Of a DNA stretch of 64,000 bases, positions 51,961 through 63,897 are shown piece after piece. Position 1 is the first letter of the stretch, and the number at the start of each line of letters is the position of its first letter. The translations under genes and the position numbers were made by a program. The notes under the pieces are model-generated. The model was given only the letters and a program-made list of their open reading frames with translations, was not told where the DNA came from and ran no database searches. The DNA comes from Candidatus Schekmanbacteria bacterium (lineage in GTDB: Bacteria; CSSED10-310; JACPHN01), in assembly GCA_016188575.1 (NCBI GenBank), contig JACPHN010000084.1, positions 1 through 64,000 on the forward strand. The letters run 5' to 3'.

Positions 51961-53341
51961 GAAGGCGGATCTCGGGGTCCTCGAACCTTGCCAGGAGATT
52001 GATCGCGGCCACCGTGTCCGCCTCGCCCGTGTAGCCGCAATGGCCACACTGAAACCTGTCCCCCTGCCGGTTGTCCGCATGGACATACCCGCAAGTCGGT
52101 ACGGGACACGTTTGGGAAGAGTAAGACGCGTTGACCTGCTCTCGGCGAGCGCCTCTCGCCGACGCCGTAAACTCGACTCGATCCTTGAGATACTTCCTCG
52201 CCCACCTGGACACCATCCGCGACAGACGCCTGGATTTCGCCTTGCCGCGAATATCGAGGCGTTCCGTCACGAGCACCGCGGGCGTTCGCACGGCAAGCAC
52301 TTGGTTCGTCGCCTCATCGATGCGACGCTCGATCTCCGCGCGCATCCGCTGCCGAGAGGCACTGAGCTTCTTTGTGCCGAGGTTTCGGGTCTCGATCCGA
52401 TGAGCTTTCTTGCCGTCTCCGCGGTCCCGGGCCTTCTTGGCAACCGACCGCAGCTTGCTGCGCTTCTTTCCCTTGTCGCAGACGCGATCCGAGAAGGTTC
52501 CGAGCACCTTGCCGAATCCTTCTCCGTAGCGGTTTCCGAGCTCGTCCGTCAGGACCTCTGTCACGCCCGCGTCAACCGCCGCCGGCTTGCCTTCGAGAGG
52601 CTTCACGGGCACGACTTCCTGAATGACGTGTGCTTCGACCCGGCGTCGGTCCCGATCGAGCACGATGCGAATGTTGCCGGAAATGGCGGCGCGACCTATC
52701 AGCGGCACTGCGATCCGCGCGCCCGGCTCCAGGCTCATGATCGACAGATACTGCCTTTGCGCGTACTCGAAGACCGAGTACATGTTCGCGTCAAGCGTAA
52801 AGGAGCGGGCCCTGCTGACTCGGGGCGCCCGGCCTCGCTGGCGCCGGATCACCCGCCGAAGGTAGCTCCTGACTCGCCGCTTCTCGCTGCGGGAAACAGC
52901 GAAATGATCGGGAACAGGAGCCTGGCCCGCGACCAGCGTCGCGATCCGGTGAGAATTCATGAGTATCCAATAGGCGTAGTGCTTCTCGGCTTCCGTCCAC
53001 GCTTGCTGCTTCGCCACGAGCCCCCGGATGTCTACGGCCAGGGACGCCCACTGCTTCTCGACGGTCTCAAAGGCGTCCTTCATCGCCATCTTCCACTGGC
53101 GACCCTGGAGATTCGCCAGAGAAGTGTAGCCAGCATCCAGAAGACCGTCCCGCGCCGTCTCGAAGGACAGCACCTCTGCAAAGACGGAAGCGGACGACAG
53201 ATCCAGGAGATGGTCGTCCTTCTCGCGCGCGTACGACCGCGCGACCGCCTCGATGCGATCCCACTTCCCACGGTTGAGCGGGACGCTCAACCGGCGCACG
53301 CAGCGGTGACCTCCGCTACCCTTGGTGCGCTTTCGGGCCAT
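51659..53341 (-). CDS. tnpB: TnpB RNA-guided nuclease (IS607-associated)
   Basis: The 560-residue protein is long for TnpB (usually about 400). The RuvC-like catalytic residues are present: Asp257 (AAVDAGVTEVL), Glu360 (VLVTERLDIRG) and Asp442 (GEADTVAAINLL), with the zinc finger C412-C417 and C432-C435 (TCPVPTCG ... QCGHCG). The N-terminal 180 residues are divergent. The C-terminal 110 residues are probably the translated omega RNA region. Known TnpBs cut DNA matching the guide next to a TAM and favour element retention. ATG 53341 follows the broken tnpA directly. All catalytic residues being intact suggests it may still work. Confidence 0.9.
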   Translation of the reverse strand: MARKRTKGSGGHRCVRRLSVPLNRGKWDRIEAVARSYAREKDDHLLDLSSASVFAEVLSFETARDGLLDAGYTSLANLQGRQWKMAMKDAFETVEKQWASLAVDIRGLVAKQQAWTEAEKHYAYWILMNSHRIATLVAGQAPVPDHFAVSRSEKRRVRSYLRRVIRRQRGRAPRVSRARSFTLDANMYSVFEYAQRQYLSIMSLEPGARIAVPLIGRAAISGNIRIVLDRDRRRVEAHVIQEVVPVKPLEGKPAAVDAGVTEVLTDELGNRYGEGFGKVLGTFSDRVCDKGKKRSKLRSVAKKARDRGDGKKAHRIETRNLGTKKLSASRQRMRAEIERRIDEATNQVLAVRTPAVLVTERLDIRGKAKSRRLSRMVSRWARKYLKDRVEFTASARGARREQVNASYSSQTCPVPTCGYVHADNRQGDRFQCGHCGYTGEADTVAAINLLARFEDPEIRLLTPKDRVKSILQRRFNARLESREATVSGRTPDAEGRSVRAERSHVGETSVSCVPPRQSESETTGAIPSLDGREVIRGRAVPCPLAPRIGENAGAKRDHHV

Positions 53342-53344
53342 CTT

Positions 53345-53722
53345 CTACGCGTTCTCCTGATTCTCGCAAGATCGTTCTGTCGCCAATCGAGCGATCTGCT
53401 TCTTATACTTCCGAAGCCCATAGAGGCGCGACGAGAAGCAATGGTGCCAGAGCTCGACAGCCTCGCCCGCGGCAATGGAAAACTGCTCGAGAGCGGCTCG
53501 CTGAGAAGCCAGATTGGATTTCTGCGCGGCGCTCGACACCATAGTAGCCGACGATCCTGCGCTCCGCGGGCTTTCGTCCCACGACCTGGAGGTAGTGGTC
53601 GTGGGCGTAGTAGGGGCGGTTGGTGGGCGTGCGTCCAGCCTTTAGAATACCTTCAGTGTTCCATCGTTGAAGGGTCTGAACAGTTCGGGCGACGAGTTTC
53701 GCAAAGGACTATGGCCGATAGA
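53345..53722 (-). pseudogene. decayed IS607 TnpA serine recombinase
   Basis: Three frames together recover IS607 TnpA sequence: SSIG, then FAKLVARTVQTLQRWNTEG and KAGRTPTNRPYYAHDHYLQV (helix-turn-helix plus wing, 53705-53590), VGRKPAERRIVGYYG, then MVSSAAQKSNLASQRAALEQ (53542 downward) with the catalytic serine motif normally YxRVSS. At least two frameshifts lie near 53710 and 53540. The C-terminal two-thirds of the recombinase domain is missing; the frame ends after RLATERSCENQENA three bases before tnpB. It cannot make a working recombinase. Confidence 0.75.
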
Positions 53723-53759
53723 GCTTCTCTATGATAATGTTATACCATGTTTCCAGTGA

Positions 53760-53879
53760 AAACTCAACTACTGAGTTGAGCTCTCCACGGGGCGTAACTA
53801 TGGGCAATGACCACGCCCGCCACGCGCTCTGGATTTCGTCGTGACTGGCGGCGCGCACCCTGATCCCCGCGGCACCCAT
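53760..53879 (-). pseudogene. acetyltransferase (GNAT), 5' part, cut by IS607-type element
   Basis: The fragment encodes MGAAGIRVRAASHDEIQSAW, then RAWSLPIVTPRGELNSVVEF, the first helix and strand of a GNAT. It runs into the element at about 53760. Joined to the part at 51635 it gives a full protein of about 165 residues. ATG 53879 is the most likely start, although upstream in-frame ATGs exist. Confidence 0.65.
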
Positions 53880-53949
53880 CATGGGCGATTGCTGGCGCAT
53901 AGAGCTCTCCATTGGCGTCGATTCTATTCGGATTTTTCGCGCTCTGCCC

Positions 53950-53978
53950 TTGCGCACGCAATGACCTTGCCGTATAGT
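53950..53978 (+). promoter_or_regulatory. promoter candidate of the chemosensory operon
   Basis: TTGCGC (53950-53955), a 17-bp spacer and TATAGT (53973-53978) are found. It gives a leader of about 145 bases before GTG 54128. Confidence 0.45.
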
Positions 53979-54127
53979 TTTGTCTGTTCTTGGGCGCGCC
54001 ACAAGCGCCGAACCGTCCCATCATTCCCACGTCGAGCTTTGTATGCCTCCTGCGTATGCAGAGGCGCGCGCGCGTCGGCTCGGCTGGGACGGCGCGGACA
54101 GCGGCGGCGTCATGAGGAGGATCGGCA

Positions 54128-54538
54128 GTGGTCAGACCGCGGGTGCTCGTCGTCGATGACGAACCGGAAATCTTGGCGACAATTCGCCGCGATCTCGAGC
54201 TCGAGGGGATCGGCGTCCATACTTCGAGCGATGCGTCGCAGGCACTGGAGCTTCTCCGGGAGCACGCGCACGATGTCGTCGTCTGTGACATCATGATGCC
54301 GGGATTCTCCGGTGTAGAGCTGCTGCGGTGCATCAAGGCCGAGCACCCGCTGTGCCAGGTCATGATGATGACGGGGCACTCGACGCTGTCGCGGGTTGTC
54401 GAGTGCTTCGAGGCTGGCACCGCGGACTACTTTCCAAAGCCGCTCGTGGACACCGAAAAGCTCTACGCATCGGTGCGAATCGCATTGGAAAAGGCGGATC
54501 GCTGGCGGCTTGGCATGGTAATGGCCAGGCGCAGGTAG
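54128..54538 (+). CDS. CheY-like response regulator
   Basis: The 136-residue protein is a single receiver domain: acidic pair in LVVDDEPEIL, phospho-acceptor Asp in VVCDIMMPGFSG, Thr in MMMTGHST and Lys in DYFPKPL. There is no output domain. GTG 54128 has AGGAGGA upstream. It heads the chemosensory operon, with 28 bases to cheA, and probably takes phosphate from this CheA or the hybrid kinase downstream. Confidence 0.9.
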   Translation: MVRPRVLVVDDEPEILATIRRDLELEGIGVHTSSDASQALELLREHAHDVVVCDIMMPGFSGVELLRCIKAEHPLCQVMMMTGHSTLSRVVECFEAGTADYFPKPLVDTEKLYASVRIALEKADRWRLGMVMARRR

Positions 54539-54566
54539 CGGGATCAGTAGGGTGGTGGAGCCGGCC

Positions 54567-57170
54567 ATGGAAGCGATCTTGAGCGACGTGGAAGCGATTG
54601 CCGAGCTGCTCATGCTTGCGGAGCCAAACGATCTCATGGCGTTCGGCGACGCCCTGAATCGCTGCGAGAGAATCCACAAATGGGCGCTCCAAGGTAGTCA
54701 CGCCAGGGTGAGCGGTGCGGCGGAAACGGTCATCAAGCTGCTGGAGCACGCAATCATGGCCGAACCGGAAGCAGCGATGGCGCTCGTGCAGCAGGCGAAC
54801 GCGTCGCTGGAGCCGCTCCAGCAGTCGATTTCCGCCGCCGCGGCCGGCGCCGCCACCGGACCTCGGCCACGAGACAAGGAAGAGGAAGAAACTCTGGCGG
54901 AGTTCTTGGAGCAGCAGCCGGCACGCCTCGAAGCCATCGAGAATCTGGCACTGCGACTCGAAAGGGACTACGTCGAGGCGGATGCCCGCGAGCTTTACGG
55001 GATCATGCACACTCTGAAAGGGGACGCGGCCGTGGTGGGCATGACCGAGGTCCAGCAGCTATGCCAGACCCTGGAGGAATACCTGGCCGGCGGCCGGCAG
55101 CACTTCGATTCGTCCATGATGCTGGCGTCGAAGGACTGGCTCGAGAGCTATTTTGCGTCCGTCAGGGACGGGGCACCGCCGCCACCTCCGGCAGCGACAG
55201 CGCTGTGGACTGTCACGGCCGAAGGCGCAAAGTCTGCGCCGTTCTCCGCACCCGAGCCGATCGCCGTAGCGCCGCCCGCGCTGCCCTCGCAGCCACCGGC
55301 AACGGCAACCGAGGAACAGGACCAGTCGCTGCTCGAGGAGTTTCGCAGCGAGGCGGGGCAGCACCTGCAGGACGTCGAGGTCCAGCTCCTGACATTGGAG
55401 TCGGAGCCGGGGGCGAAAGACGCGGTGCGCACGATATTCCGCGCCTTCCACACCATCAAGGGCGTGGCGGGTTTTCTGAATCTGTCGCTGATCGGCTACC
55501 TGGCTCACGAAGCGGAGAACCTGCTGGACCGCGTGTGCAAGGACAGGATGTCGATGACTCCGGACGCGGTGGACGTCACCTTTGACACGGTGGACGCGCT
55601 GCGCGGGATGGTGAGCCTCGCGCACGCCGAGCCGTCATCGCCGGAGTGGGAACCGTGGCGGGCAGCGGCAAAGGAGCTCACGGCGCGTATCGAGGCGATC
55701 ATCGCCGAGACCTCGGAGGACGAAACAACGGCGCCGGCAGGACCACCGGTTGAGCAGGCAGCTCCTGCAAAGAAAAAGATCGGGGAAATCCTCGTCGAGC
55801 GGGGCACGATCCCTGAGGCCGAGCTGACGACCGTGCTGTGCGAGCAGGCTGCTGATCACGACCAGGGGCATCCGCGGCGGCGGCTCGGCGAAGTGCTGAT
55901 CGCCGCCGGCAAGGTCGCCCCGCGAGAGGTTGCTGCCGCCCTCCGGGTGCAGCGCGCCGCGGAACCCCAAAAGGTCGCACAAGTGCACGAACAGCTTCGC
56001 GTCGATGCGGATCGCGTCGATCGGCTGGTGGAAAGTATCGGCGAGCTCGTCATCTCCGCCGCGGCGCTTGCTGATGGCGTGAAGCTGCAGGACGGCGACG
56101 GCGGCCAGGGCGCGATGAGCCGACTGCTCAAGACGTGCCGTGAGCTCCAGGAGCTCGGGACCTCGCTGCGCATGGTGCCACTACGCGCGACATTTCAAAA
56201 GATGGCGCGCGTGGTGCGCGATCTTGCCCGTAAGACCGACCGGCCGGTGGAGTTTTCCATGGTGGGCGAGGACACCGAGCTCGACAAGGCGGTTGTCGAT
56301 CGCATCGGCGATCCGCTGCTCCACCTGGTGCGAAATGCGGTCGACCATGGCATCGAGCCGCACCCCGCCGAGCGTGCGGCGGCGGGCAAGCCTGCGAACG
56401 GAAACGTCACGCTCAGGGCGTTTCACCAAGGAGGTGAAATCCACATCGAGGTTTGTGACGACGGCCGCGGGCTGGACGCGGAGGCAATCCTGAGGAAGGC
56501 GCGGGAGCGCGGATTGGTCGGCGACAGCGAGCGGCTCTCGTTGCAAGAGACCTATCAGCTCATTTTTCACCCCGGTCTGTCCACCGCGAGCCAGGTCACC
56601 GACGTTTCGGGACGCGGCGTCGGCATGGAGGTCGTCAAGAAGACCGTCGAGTCGCTGCGCGGGCAAGTCATGATCGAGACCGAGCGCGGCTGCGGAACGG
56701 TATTCAGGCTTCGCCTACCCTTGACCCTGGCGGTCATCGAGGGCATGGTCGTCCGCGTGGCGTCGGAGCGATACATTATCCCGACGCTCGCGATTCGCCG
56801 CGTCATCCAGCCGCAGCGCTCCGGTCTGTCGACTGTCGTCGGAAAGGGCGAGGTGCTCCTCGAGCAGGGCGCTTTCGTGCCGCTCATGCGCCTGTCGGAC
56901 ACCTTTCGCATCGCCGGCGCGGAGCAGGACGCGACCCGCAGCGTCATCTTGCTGATGGGAACGGGCCGCCAGGCATTCGGGCTGGTTGTCGACGAGCTGA
57001 TCGGCCAGCAGCAGATCGTCATCAAGAGCCTCGGCGAGGGCCTCGGCAAGGTGACCGGAATCGCCGGCGGTGCTATCATGAGCGACGGCACGGTGGGGCT
57101 CATCATCGACGTGGCGGATCTCGCAAGCACATACTTCGACAGCGGCGAGGACAAAGGGGAGGCGAAATGA
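54567..57170 (+). CDS. cheA: chemotaxis histidine kinase with two HPt domains
   Basis: This 867-residue kinase has two phosphotransfer domains: His148 (IMHTLKGDAAVVG) and His295 (FRAFHTIKGVAGFLN). At about 380-465 is a pair of repeats (KIGEILVERGTIPEAEL; RLGEVLIAAGKVAPREV) resembling the MshEN/GspE N-terminal fold, which binds c-di-GMP in some proteins. The rest is standard: dimerisation, HATPase (VRNAVDHGIE; DDGRGLD; TDVSGRGVGM) and a CheW-like end. The start is ATG 54567 (GGAG six bases upstream); GTG 54552 is in frame. The stop overlaps cheW (ATGA). Confidence 0.95.
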   Translation: MEAILSDVEAIAELLMLAEPNDLMAFGDALNRCERIHKWALQGSHARVSGAAETVIKLLEHAIMAEPEAAMALVQQANASLEPLQQSISAAAAGAATGPRPRDKEEEETLAEFLEQQPARLEAIENLALRLERDYVEADARELYGIMHTLKGDAAVVGMTEVQQLCQTLEEYLAGGRQHFDSSMMLASKDWLESYFASVRDGAPPPPPAATALWTVTAEGAKSAPFSAPEPIAVAPPALPSQPPATATEEQDQSLLEEFRSEAGQHLQDVEVQLLTLESEPGAKDAVRTIFRAFHTIKGVAGFLNLSLIGYLAHEAENLLDRVCKDRMSMTPDAVDVTFDTVDALRGMVSLAHAEPSSPEWEPWRAAAKELTARIEAIIAETSEDETTAPAGPPVEQAAPAKKKIGEILVERGTIPEAELTTVLCEQAADHDQGHPRRRLGEVLIAAGKVAPREVAAALRVQRAAEPQKVAQVHEQLRVDADRVDRLVESIGELVISAAALADGVKLQDGDGGQGAMSRLLKTCRELQELGTSLRMVPLRATFQKMARVVRDLARKTDRPVEFSMVGEDTELDKAVVDRIGDPLLHLVRNAVDHGIEPHPAERAAAGKPANGNVTLRAFHQGGEIHIEVCDDGRGLDAEAILRKARERGLVGDSERLSLQETYQLIFHPGLSTASQVTDVSGRGVGMEVVKKTVESLRGQVMIETERGCGTVFRLRLPLTLAVIEGMVVRVASERYIIPTLAIRRVIQPQRSGLSTVVGKGEVLLEQGAFVPLMRLSDTFRIAGAEQDATRSVILLMGTGRQAFGLVVDELIGQQQIVIKSLGEGLGKVTGIAGGAIMSDGTVGLIIDVADLASTYFDSGEDKGEAK

Positions 57171-57667
57171 CCGAGCAGCAAGAGTCCGGCCTACAGCGAC
57201 TCGCCGGCAAGTATCTGAGCTTCGTGCTCGGCGGCGAATCATACGCGGTGCAGATCCTGAAAGTTCAGGAGATCATCCAAATGATGCCGGTCACGCGCGT
57301 TCCGCGCACACCGCCCTTTGTTCGCGGGGTCATCAATCTCCGCGGGAAGGTCATTCCCGTCATCGACCTGCGCCGGCGCTTCGAGCTCGCCGACCGCGAG
57401 GACACCGACCGCACCTGCATCATCGTTGCCCAGGTCGCCCAGGGCGAGGCAATGGTCGTCACCATGGGTGTCATCGTCGACGAGGTGGCCGAGGTGCTGG
57501 ACGTGCGCAGCGACGGCATCGAGCCGCCGCCGGCTTTCGGCTCCGCGGTGGATACGGCGTTTCTGCTCGCCCTGGCCAAGGTGAGCGGAAAGCTGGTCAT
57601 GCTCGTCGACATCGATAAGGTGCTCACGGAGCGGCAGGTTGCCGCGGTGGAGCAGCTTTCTCGATAG
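57167..57667 (+). CDS. cheW: CheW coupling protein
   Basis: The 166-residue adaptor connects CheA with the receptor. It shows the CheW pattern YLSFVLGGESYAVQILKVQE, PFVRGVINLRGKVIPVIDLR and VIVDEVAEVLDV. A short extension (KVLTERQVAAVEQLSR) ends the protein. It overlaps cheA by four bases and precedes the receptor gene by about 60 bases. Confidence 0.95.
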   Translation: MTEQQESGLQRLAGKYLSFVLGGESYAVQILKVQEIIQMMPVTRVPRTPPFVRGVINLRGKVIPVIDLRRRFELADREDTDRTCIIVAQVAQGEAMVVTMGVIVDEVAEVLDVRSDGIEPPPAFGSAVDTAFLLALAKVSGKLVMLVDIDKVLTERQVAAVEQLSR

Positions 57668-57730
57668 TAGTTCTTTCCCACGCCAGATAAGACCTCTGCG
57701 CATCGCAGATCCCGTCCGTTGGAGGCGCTC

Positions 57731-59808
57731 ATGAGTTGGAGCACGCTGAAGCTGAGCACAAAGCTCGTACTATCCTATCTCGCCATCGGGCTACTGCCGC
57801 TCGCGATCGTATCCACGTGCGCGCTGCGAAACAGCTCCTCGAGCCTCGGCACCCAGGTAGTCCACCAGGTGGAAGCCGTCCGCGACGCCCGCAAGCATCA
57901 GGTCGAGGACTATTTCGCCGACCGCCTCAAGATGCTCGTCGACGTGCAAGCGAATCTTCGTTTCACGGAAGGGATCGTCGCATACGGGGCGGCGTTCAAG
58001 GAGGGCAAGACGAGCGCCGCGTACGCGGAGGTCGACCGCCAGCACCTGGCCGGGCTGAAACGCTTCATGGAGGTGTTCGGGTTTTATGATGTTTTCCTCA
58101 TCGATCCCGCCGGGAATGTGGTCTTCACGGCGGCCCGGGAGAGCGACTTTGGGGAGAACGTGGTGGCCGGGTCGCTGCGCGGCACCGGACTGGCGCGCGC
58201 CTTCGAGGCAGGAAAACGGGATGCAGCGTTCACCGATTTTTCCTGGTACGAGCCGAGCAAGGACGCGGCTGCTTTTATCAGCGTGCCGCTCGCCAATGAC
58301 AGCAAGGAGCTGATCGGCGTGGCGGCCTTTCAACTGTTACTGGAGCGAGTCAACGAGATCATGCACCTGCGCGCAGGGTTATCAGACCTCGCCGAGGCCT
58401 ACCTTGTCGGTTCCGATTTCCGCATGCGCTCGGACTCGAAGCATGATTCGCAGCGCACGGTCAAGGCTTCGTTTGCGGGCGACGTCGCGAGCGGCGGCGC
58501 CGACACGGAATGCGTTCGGGCGGCACTGGCAGGGAGGGAAGGCGTCATGACCGACGCCAAAGACTACGACGGCGTCGAAGTCGTTTGCGCACACGCCCCG
58601 CTGCAGATCGGCGGCGTCACCTGGGCAGTCATTCTCGAGGAGCATCGAGCGCAGGCGTTCGCAAGCGTCACCGCCCTCACGTGGCAAATCGGCGGTATTT
58701 CTCTGCTTTCGCTGGTCGCGATCCTGGCCGTCGCCTTGCTGACGACGCGGGCGATCGCCCGCCCGATCACCCGCGTCATCGACGGGCTGAGCGCCGGTGC
58801 GCTGCAGGTGGAGGGGGCCGCGGGGCAGGTCGCGGAATCGAGCGGGCAAATCGCCGAGGGAGCCAGCGAACAGGCGGCGAGCCTGGAGGAAACGTCGTCA
58901 TCGCTCGAGGAAATGTCTTCGATGACGGCACAAAATGCCGACAACGCGCGGCAAGCGGCGAGCATGTCGCAGGACGCGCGCGCCAAGGGCGAACGCGGAC
59001 AGGGGGCGATGACGCGCATGACCGAGGTCATGGCGGCGATCAAGAAATCTGCGGGGGAGATGGCGAAGATTATCAAGACTATCGACGAGATCGCGTTTCA
59101 GACCAATCTCCTGGCGCTCAACGCCGCGGTGGAAGCGGCACGCGCCGGGGAAGCCGGCAAGGGATTCGCGGTGGTGGCGGAGGAGGTGCGGAACCTGGCC
59201 CAGCGCAGCGCCGCTGCCGCAAAGAACACCGCCGCGCTCATCGAGGAATCCCAGCGGAACGTCGAGAACGGCGTGGGCGTGTCGGCCGATGTCGCTGAGG
59301 TGCTGGGCGAGATCGTGACTGCGATCCGCAAGGTGACAGAGCTGGTCAGCGAAGTTTCCGCTGCCAGCGCGGAACAGTCGAAGGGCATCCAGCAGGTCAA
59401 CATCGCGGTCGCCCAGATGGACAAGGTGACGCAGGCCAACGCCGCCAGCTCGGAGGAAGCGGCCTCGGCATCGGAAGAGCTCGCGGCTCAGGCCAAGGAG
59501 CTGCTCAGCCTGGTGGACTCGCTTTCGACCTTCGTGAGTGGGACCACGGCCAGCGCAGGGCGATCATCGGTGGCTGCGCGCCAGCGGAGTCGCGGCCGTC
59601 GCCCGCTCGGCGGCGCCGCGCGGCGAGTGGAGACCAAGACTCAGACAGCTCGCCCGCCCGCCGCACCCGCCAGGACCCGCGCCGTCGCGCGCGTGGATGG
59701 CAACGGCGCGACGACCGCGACGGCTTCTCATCCAGAGCGCCGCACCGATGCCGCGCCCAACCCCGCGCAGGTCATTCCCCTGGACGACGAGGACCTCGCT
59801 GATTTCTG

Positions 59809-59809
<1 letters not shown>
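57731..59809 (+). CDS. methyl-accepting chemotaxis protein
   Basis: The 692-residue receptor has TM1 at about 12-32, a periplasmic Cache-like sensor (about 35-300, with [19 protein letters not shown] and INEIMHL-like region), TM2 ([20 protein letters not shown]), then directly the methylation helices ([20 protein letters not shown]). The conserved hairpin tip is [41 protein letters not shown] full HAMP domain is not evident, as in some delta-group receptors. The C-terminus has a basic stretch and DDEDLADF but no NWETF-type CheR tether. ATG 57731 follows GGAGG. The ligand is unknown. Confidence 0.93.
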
Positions 59810-62176
<2,367 letters not shown>

Positions 62177-62208
62177 GCGCTGCTCACCGTGCTCAGGAAA
62201 GGGCTGGC

Positions 62209-63408
62209 ATGGCCGATCGGGCGCACCGCATTCTGATCGTGGATGACAATCGCATCACGCTGAGGCTTCTCGAGCGCTTCCTCAGCTTCCAGGGGTACTC
62301 GTGCCGCTGCGTAAATCATCCCCACGTGGCGCTGCAGGAGGCCCCGAGCTTCGCCCCTGACCTCATGCTCCTCGACCTGATCATGCCCGACATGACGGGC
62401 ATCGAGCTGTGCCGCGCGATCAAGGCTGACGCCTGCCTCGCCGACAAGCCGGTCATGTTCCTGACCACTGCGGATGAAACCGCCGAAAAGATCGAGGCGT
62501 TCGACGCGGGCGCCGTGGACTACGTCTCCAAACCCGTGAACTTCCGCGAGCTGGGGGTGCGGATTCGCACTCATCTCGACCTCGCCGAGGCGCGTGAGAA
62601 ACTGCGTCGCTACGCCGTCGAGATGGAAGCGCTGGCGGCGGAGCGGGCGAGCCAGCTCGTGCATGCGGATCGCCTCGCGTCGTTGGGCATCATGGCCGCG
62701 GGCCTCGCGCACGAGATCAAGAACCCCTTGACCTTCATCAGCGGCAACGTGCAGTCCTTGCGGCGTTTCTGGCCCCTGATCGCGGCCATGGTCGACCGCG
62801 TCAGGGGCGGGCTCAGCGGCGAGGAAGAGCGCAAGGCGCGGTTCATTCTCAAGGAGGTCCCAAACGTCCTGGAAGGAATGATGTCAGGAGTCGTCCGCAT
62901 CGAAACTATCGTCGACGGCCTCCGAACCTTTTCCCGGAAGGACGATACGCACCACGTCTTGCTGGACGTGAACGCCGCGATCGACGCCGCGCTCGTGCTC
63001 TGCACCGGCACGCTCGGCTCGCAGGTAGCGATCGGGGTCAGCAAGTCATCGCGCCCTGTCCTCACTCTGGGCGACGCACAGAAAATCGAGCAGGTACTGG
63101 CCAACCTGCTCGTCAATTCCGCCCACGCCCTGGCGGACACGCCGGATCCACACATCTGGATCGGCTCCGAGCTGATCGGAACCACCGTGCGCATTACCGT
63201 CACCGACAACGGATCGGGAATGCCCGTCGAGCTGCTTGACAAGATCTGGACCCCGTTCTTCACCACCAAGGAACCTGGCAAGGGCACGGGGCTCGGGCTT
63301 TCGATCTCTCGTTCGATCATCGAGGATCACCGGGGAACGATCGGCGCGGAGCTCCGCCCGGAGGGAGGCATGCGGTTTGAAATCAGGCTTCCAGCTTATT
63401 CCAATTAG
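62209..63408 (+). CDS. receiver-histidine kinase hybrid
   Basis: The 399-residue soluble protein starts with a receiver ([18 protein letters not shown]; Asp in [13 protein letters not shown]; Lys in YVSKPVN), a coiled helix, then a HisKA domain with phospho-His in [19 protein letters not shown], and HATPase ([33 protein letters not shown]). There is no sensor or membrane segment, so input must come through the receiver, perhaps from CheA. ATG 62209 follows AGGAAAGGG. The partner is probably the next gene. Confidence 0.93.
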   Translation: MADRAHRILIVDDNRITLRLLERFLSFQGYSCRCVNHPHVALQEAPSFAPDLMLLDLIMPDMTGIELCRAIKADACLADKPVMFLTTADETAEKIEAFDAGAVDYVSKPVNFRELGVRIRTHLDLAEAREKLRRYAVEMEALAAERASQLVHADRLASLGIMAAGLAHEIKNPLTFISGNVQSLRRFWPLIAAMVDRVRGGLSGEEERKARFILKEVPNVLEGMMSGVVRIETIVDGLRTFSRKDDTHHVLLDVNAAIDAALVLCTGTLGSQVAIGVSKSSRPVLTLGDAQKIEQVLANLLVNSAHALADTPDPHIWIGSELIGTTVRITVTDNGSGMPVELLDKIWTPFFTTKEPGKGTGLGLSISRSIIEDHRGTIGAELRPEGGMRFEIRLPAYSN

Positions 63409-63432
63409 TTGCGGTCAGGAATGGAGGTCATC

Positions 63433-63897
63433 ATGGCGCGCCCGGAGCTGGGTCCCGCGAATCTGCTCGTGATCGATGACGAACCGGGGATTCGGGAGCT
63501 TCTGAGCAGGCACTTCGCCTTTCTCGGCTACAGAGTCGATACCGCCGCAAACGGCAAGGAAGCGCTGGACTGCCTTTCCCGGCGCCGGTATGACGTGACG
63601 ATCAGCGACATCAAGATGCCGGTGATGACGGGAGTGGAGCTTTTGCGGGTGGTGGGACGGGACTACCCGATGATGTCCACGATCATGATTACGGGGTACG
63701 TCGACATGACGAACCTGCTGGACTGCATGCGGTATGGTGCGCACACCGTGGTGTACAAACCGCTCAATGATCTGCGCGAGCTCGAAGACGCGGTCCAGCA
63801 GTGTGTTCGCCACGCCCGCCACTGGGAGCGCAAGCTGCGCGAGCTGATCGACCTCAAACCGGCCCCCAAGGCGCCTGCGGCGCGCAGCGATGACTGA
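63433..63897 (+). CDS. response regulator
   Basis: This 154-residue receiver-only protein has LVIDDEPGIRELLSRHF, phospho-acceptor Asp in VTISDIKMPVMTG, Thr in MITGYVD and Lys in VVYKPLND. The 30-residue C-terminal helix has no known output function. ATG 63433 is chosen because GGAGG lies five bases upstream. It starts 25 bases after the hybrid kinase and its end overlaps the next gene by eight bases. Confidence 0.9.
   Translation: MARPELGPANLLVIDDEPGIRELLSRHFAFLGYRVDTAANGKEALDCLSRRRYDVTISDIKMPVMTGVELLRVVGRDYPMMSTIMITGYVDMTNLLDCMRYGAHTVVYKPLNDLRELEDAVQQCVRHARHWERKLRELIDLKPAPKAPAARSDD

Larger units (their letters stand above)
51636..53758 (-). mobile_element. IS607-type element with intact tnpB and decayed tnpA
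   Basis: The limits were set by rejoining the split GNAT gene: joining GAGTTT (left flank, near 53765-53760) to CCTGGAGAC (right flank, 51634 downward) restores the frame NSVVEFPGDVEG. TTTTC is present at both junctions, so the ends are exact only to a few bases. No terminal inverted repeats are seen, as expected for IS607. Length is about 2.1 kb. Confidence 0.7.

Noticed and set aside
51392-53734. 780-codon plus-strand frame over tnpB
   Set aside because: It is antisense to tnpB, which has the catalytic residues; the plus frame shows no known domain and crosses the element boundary.
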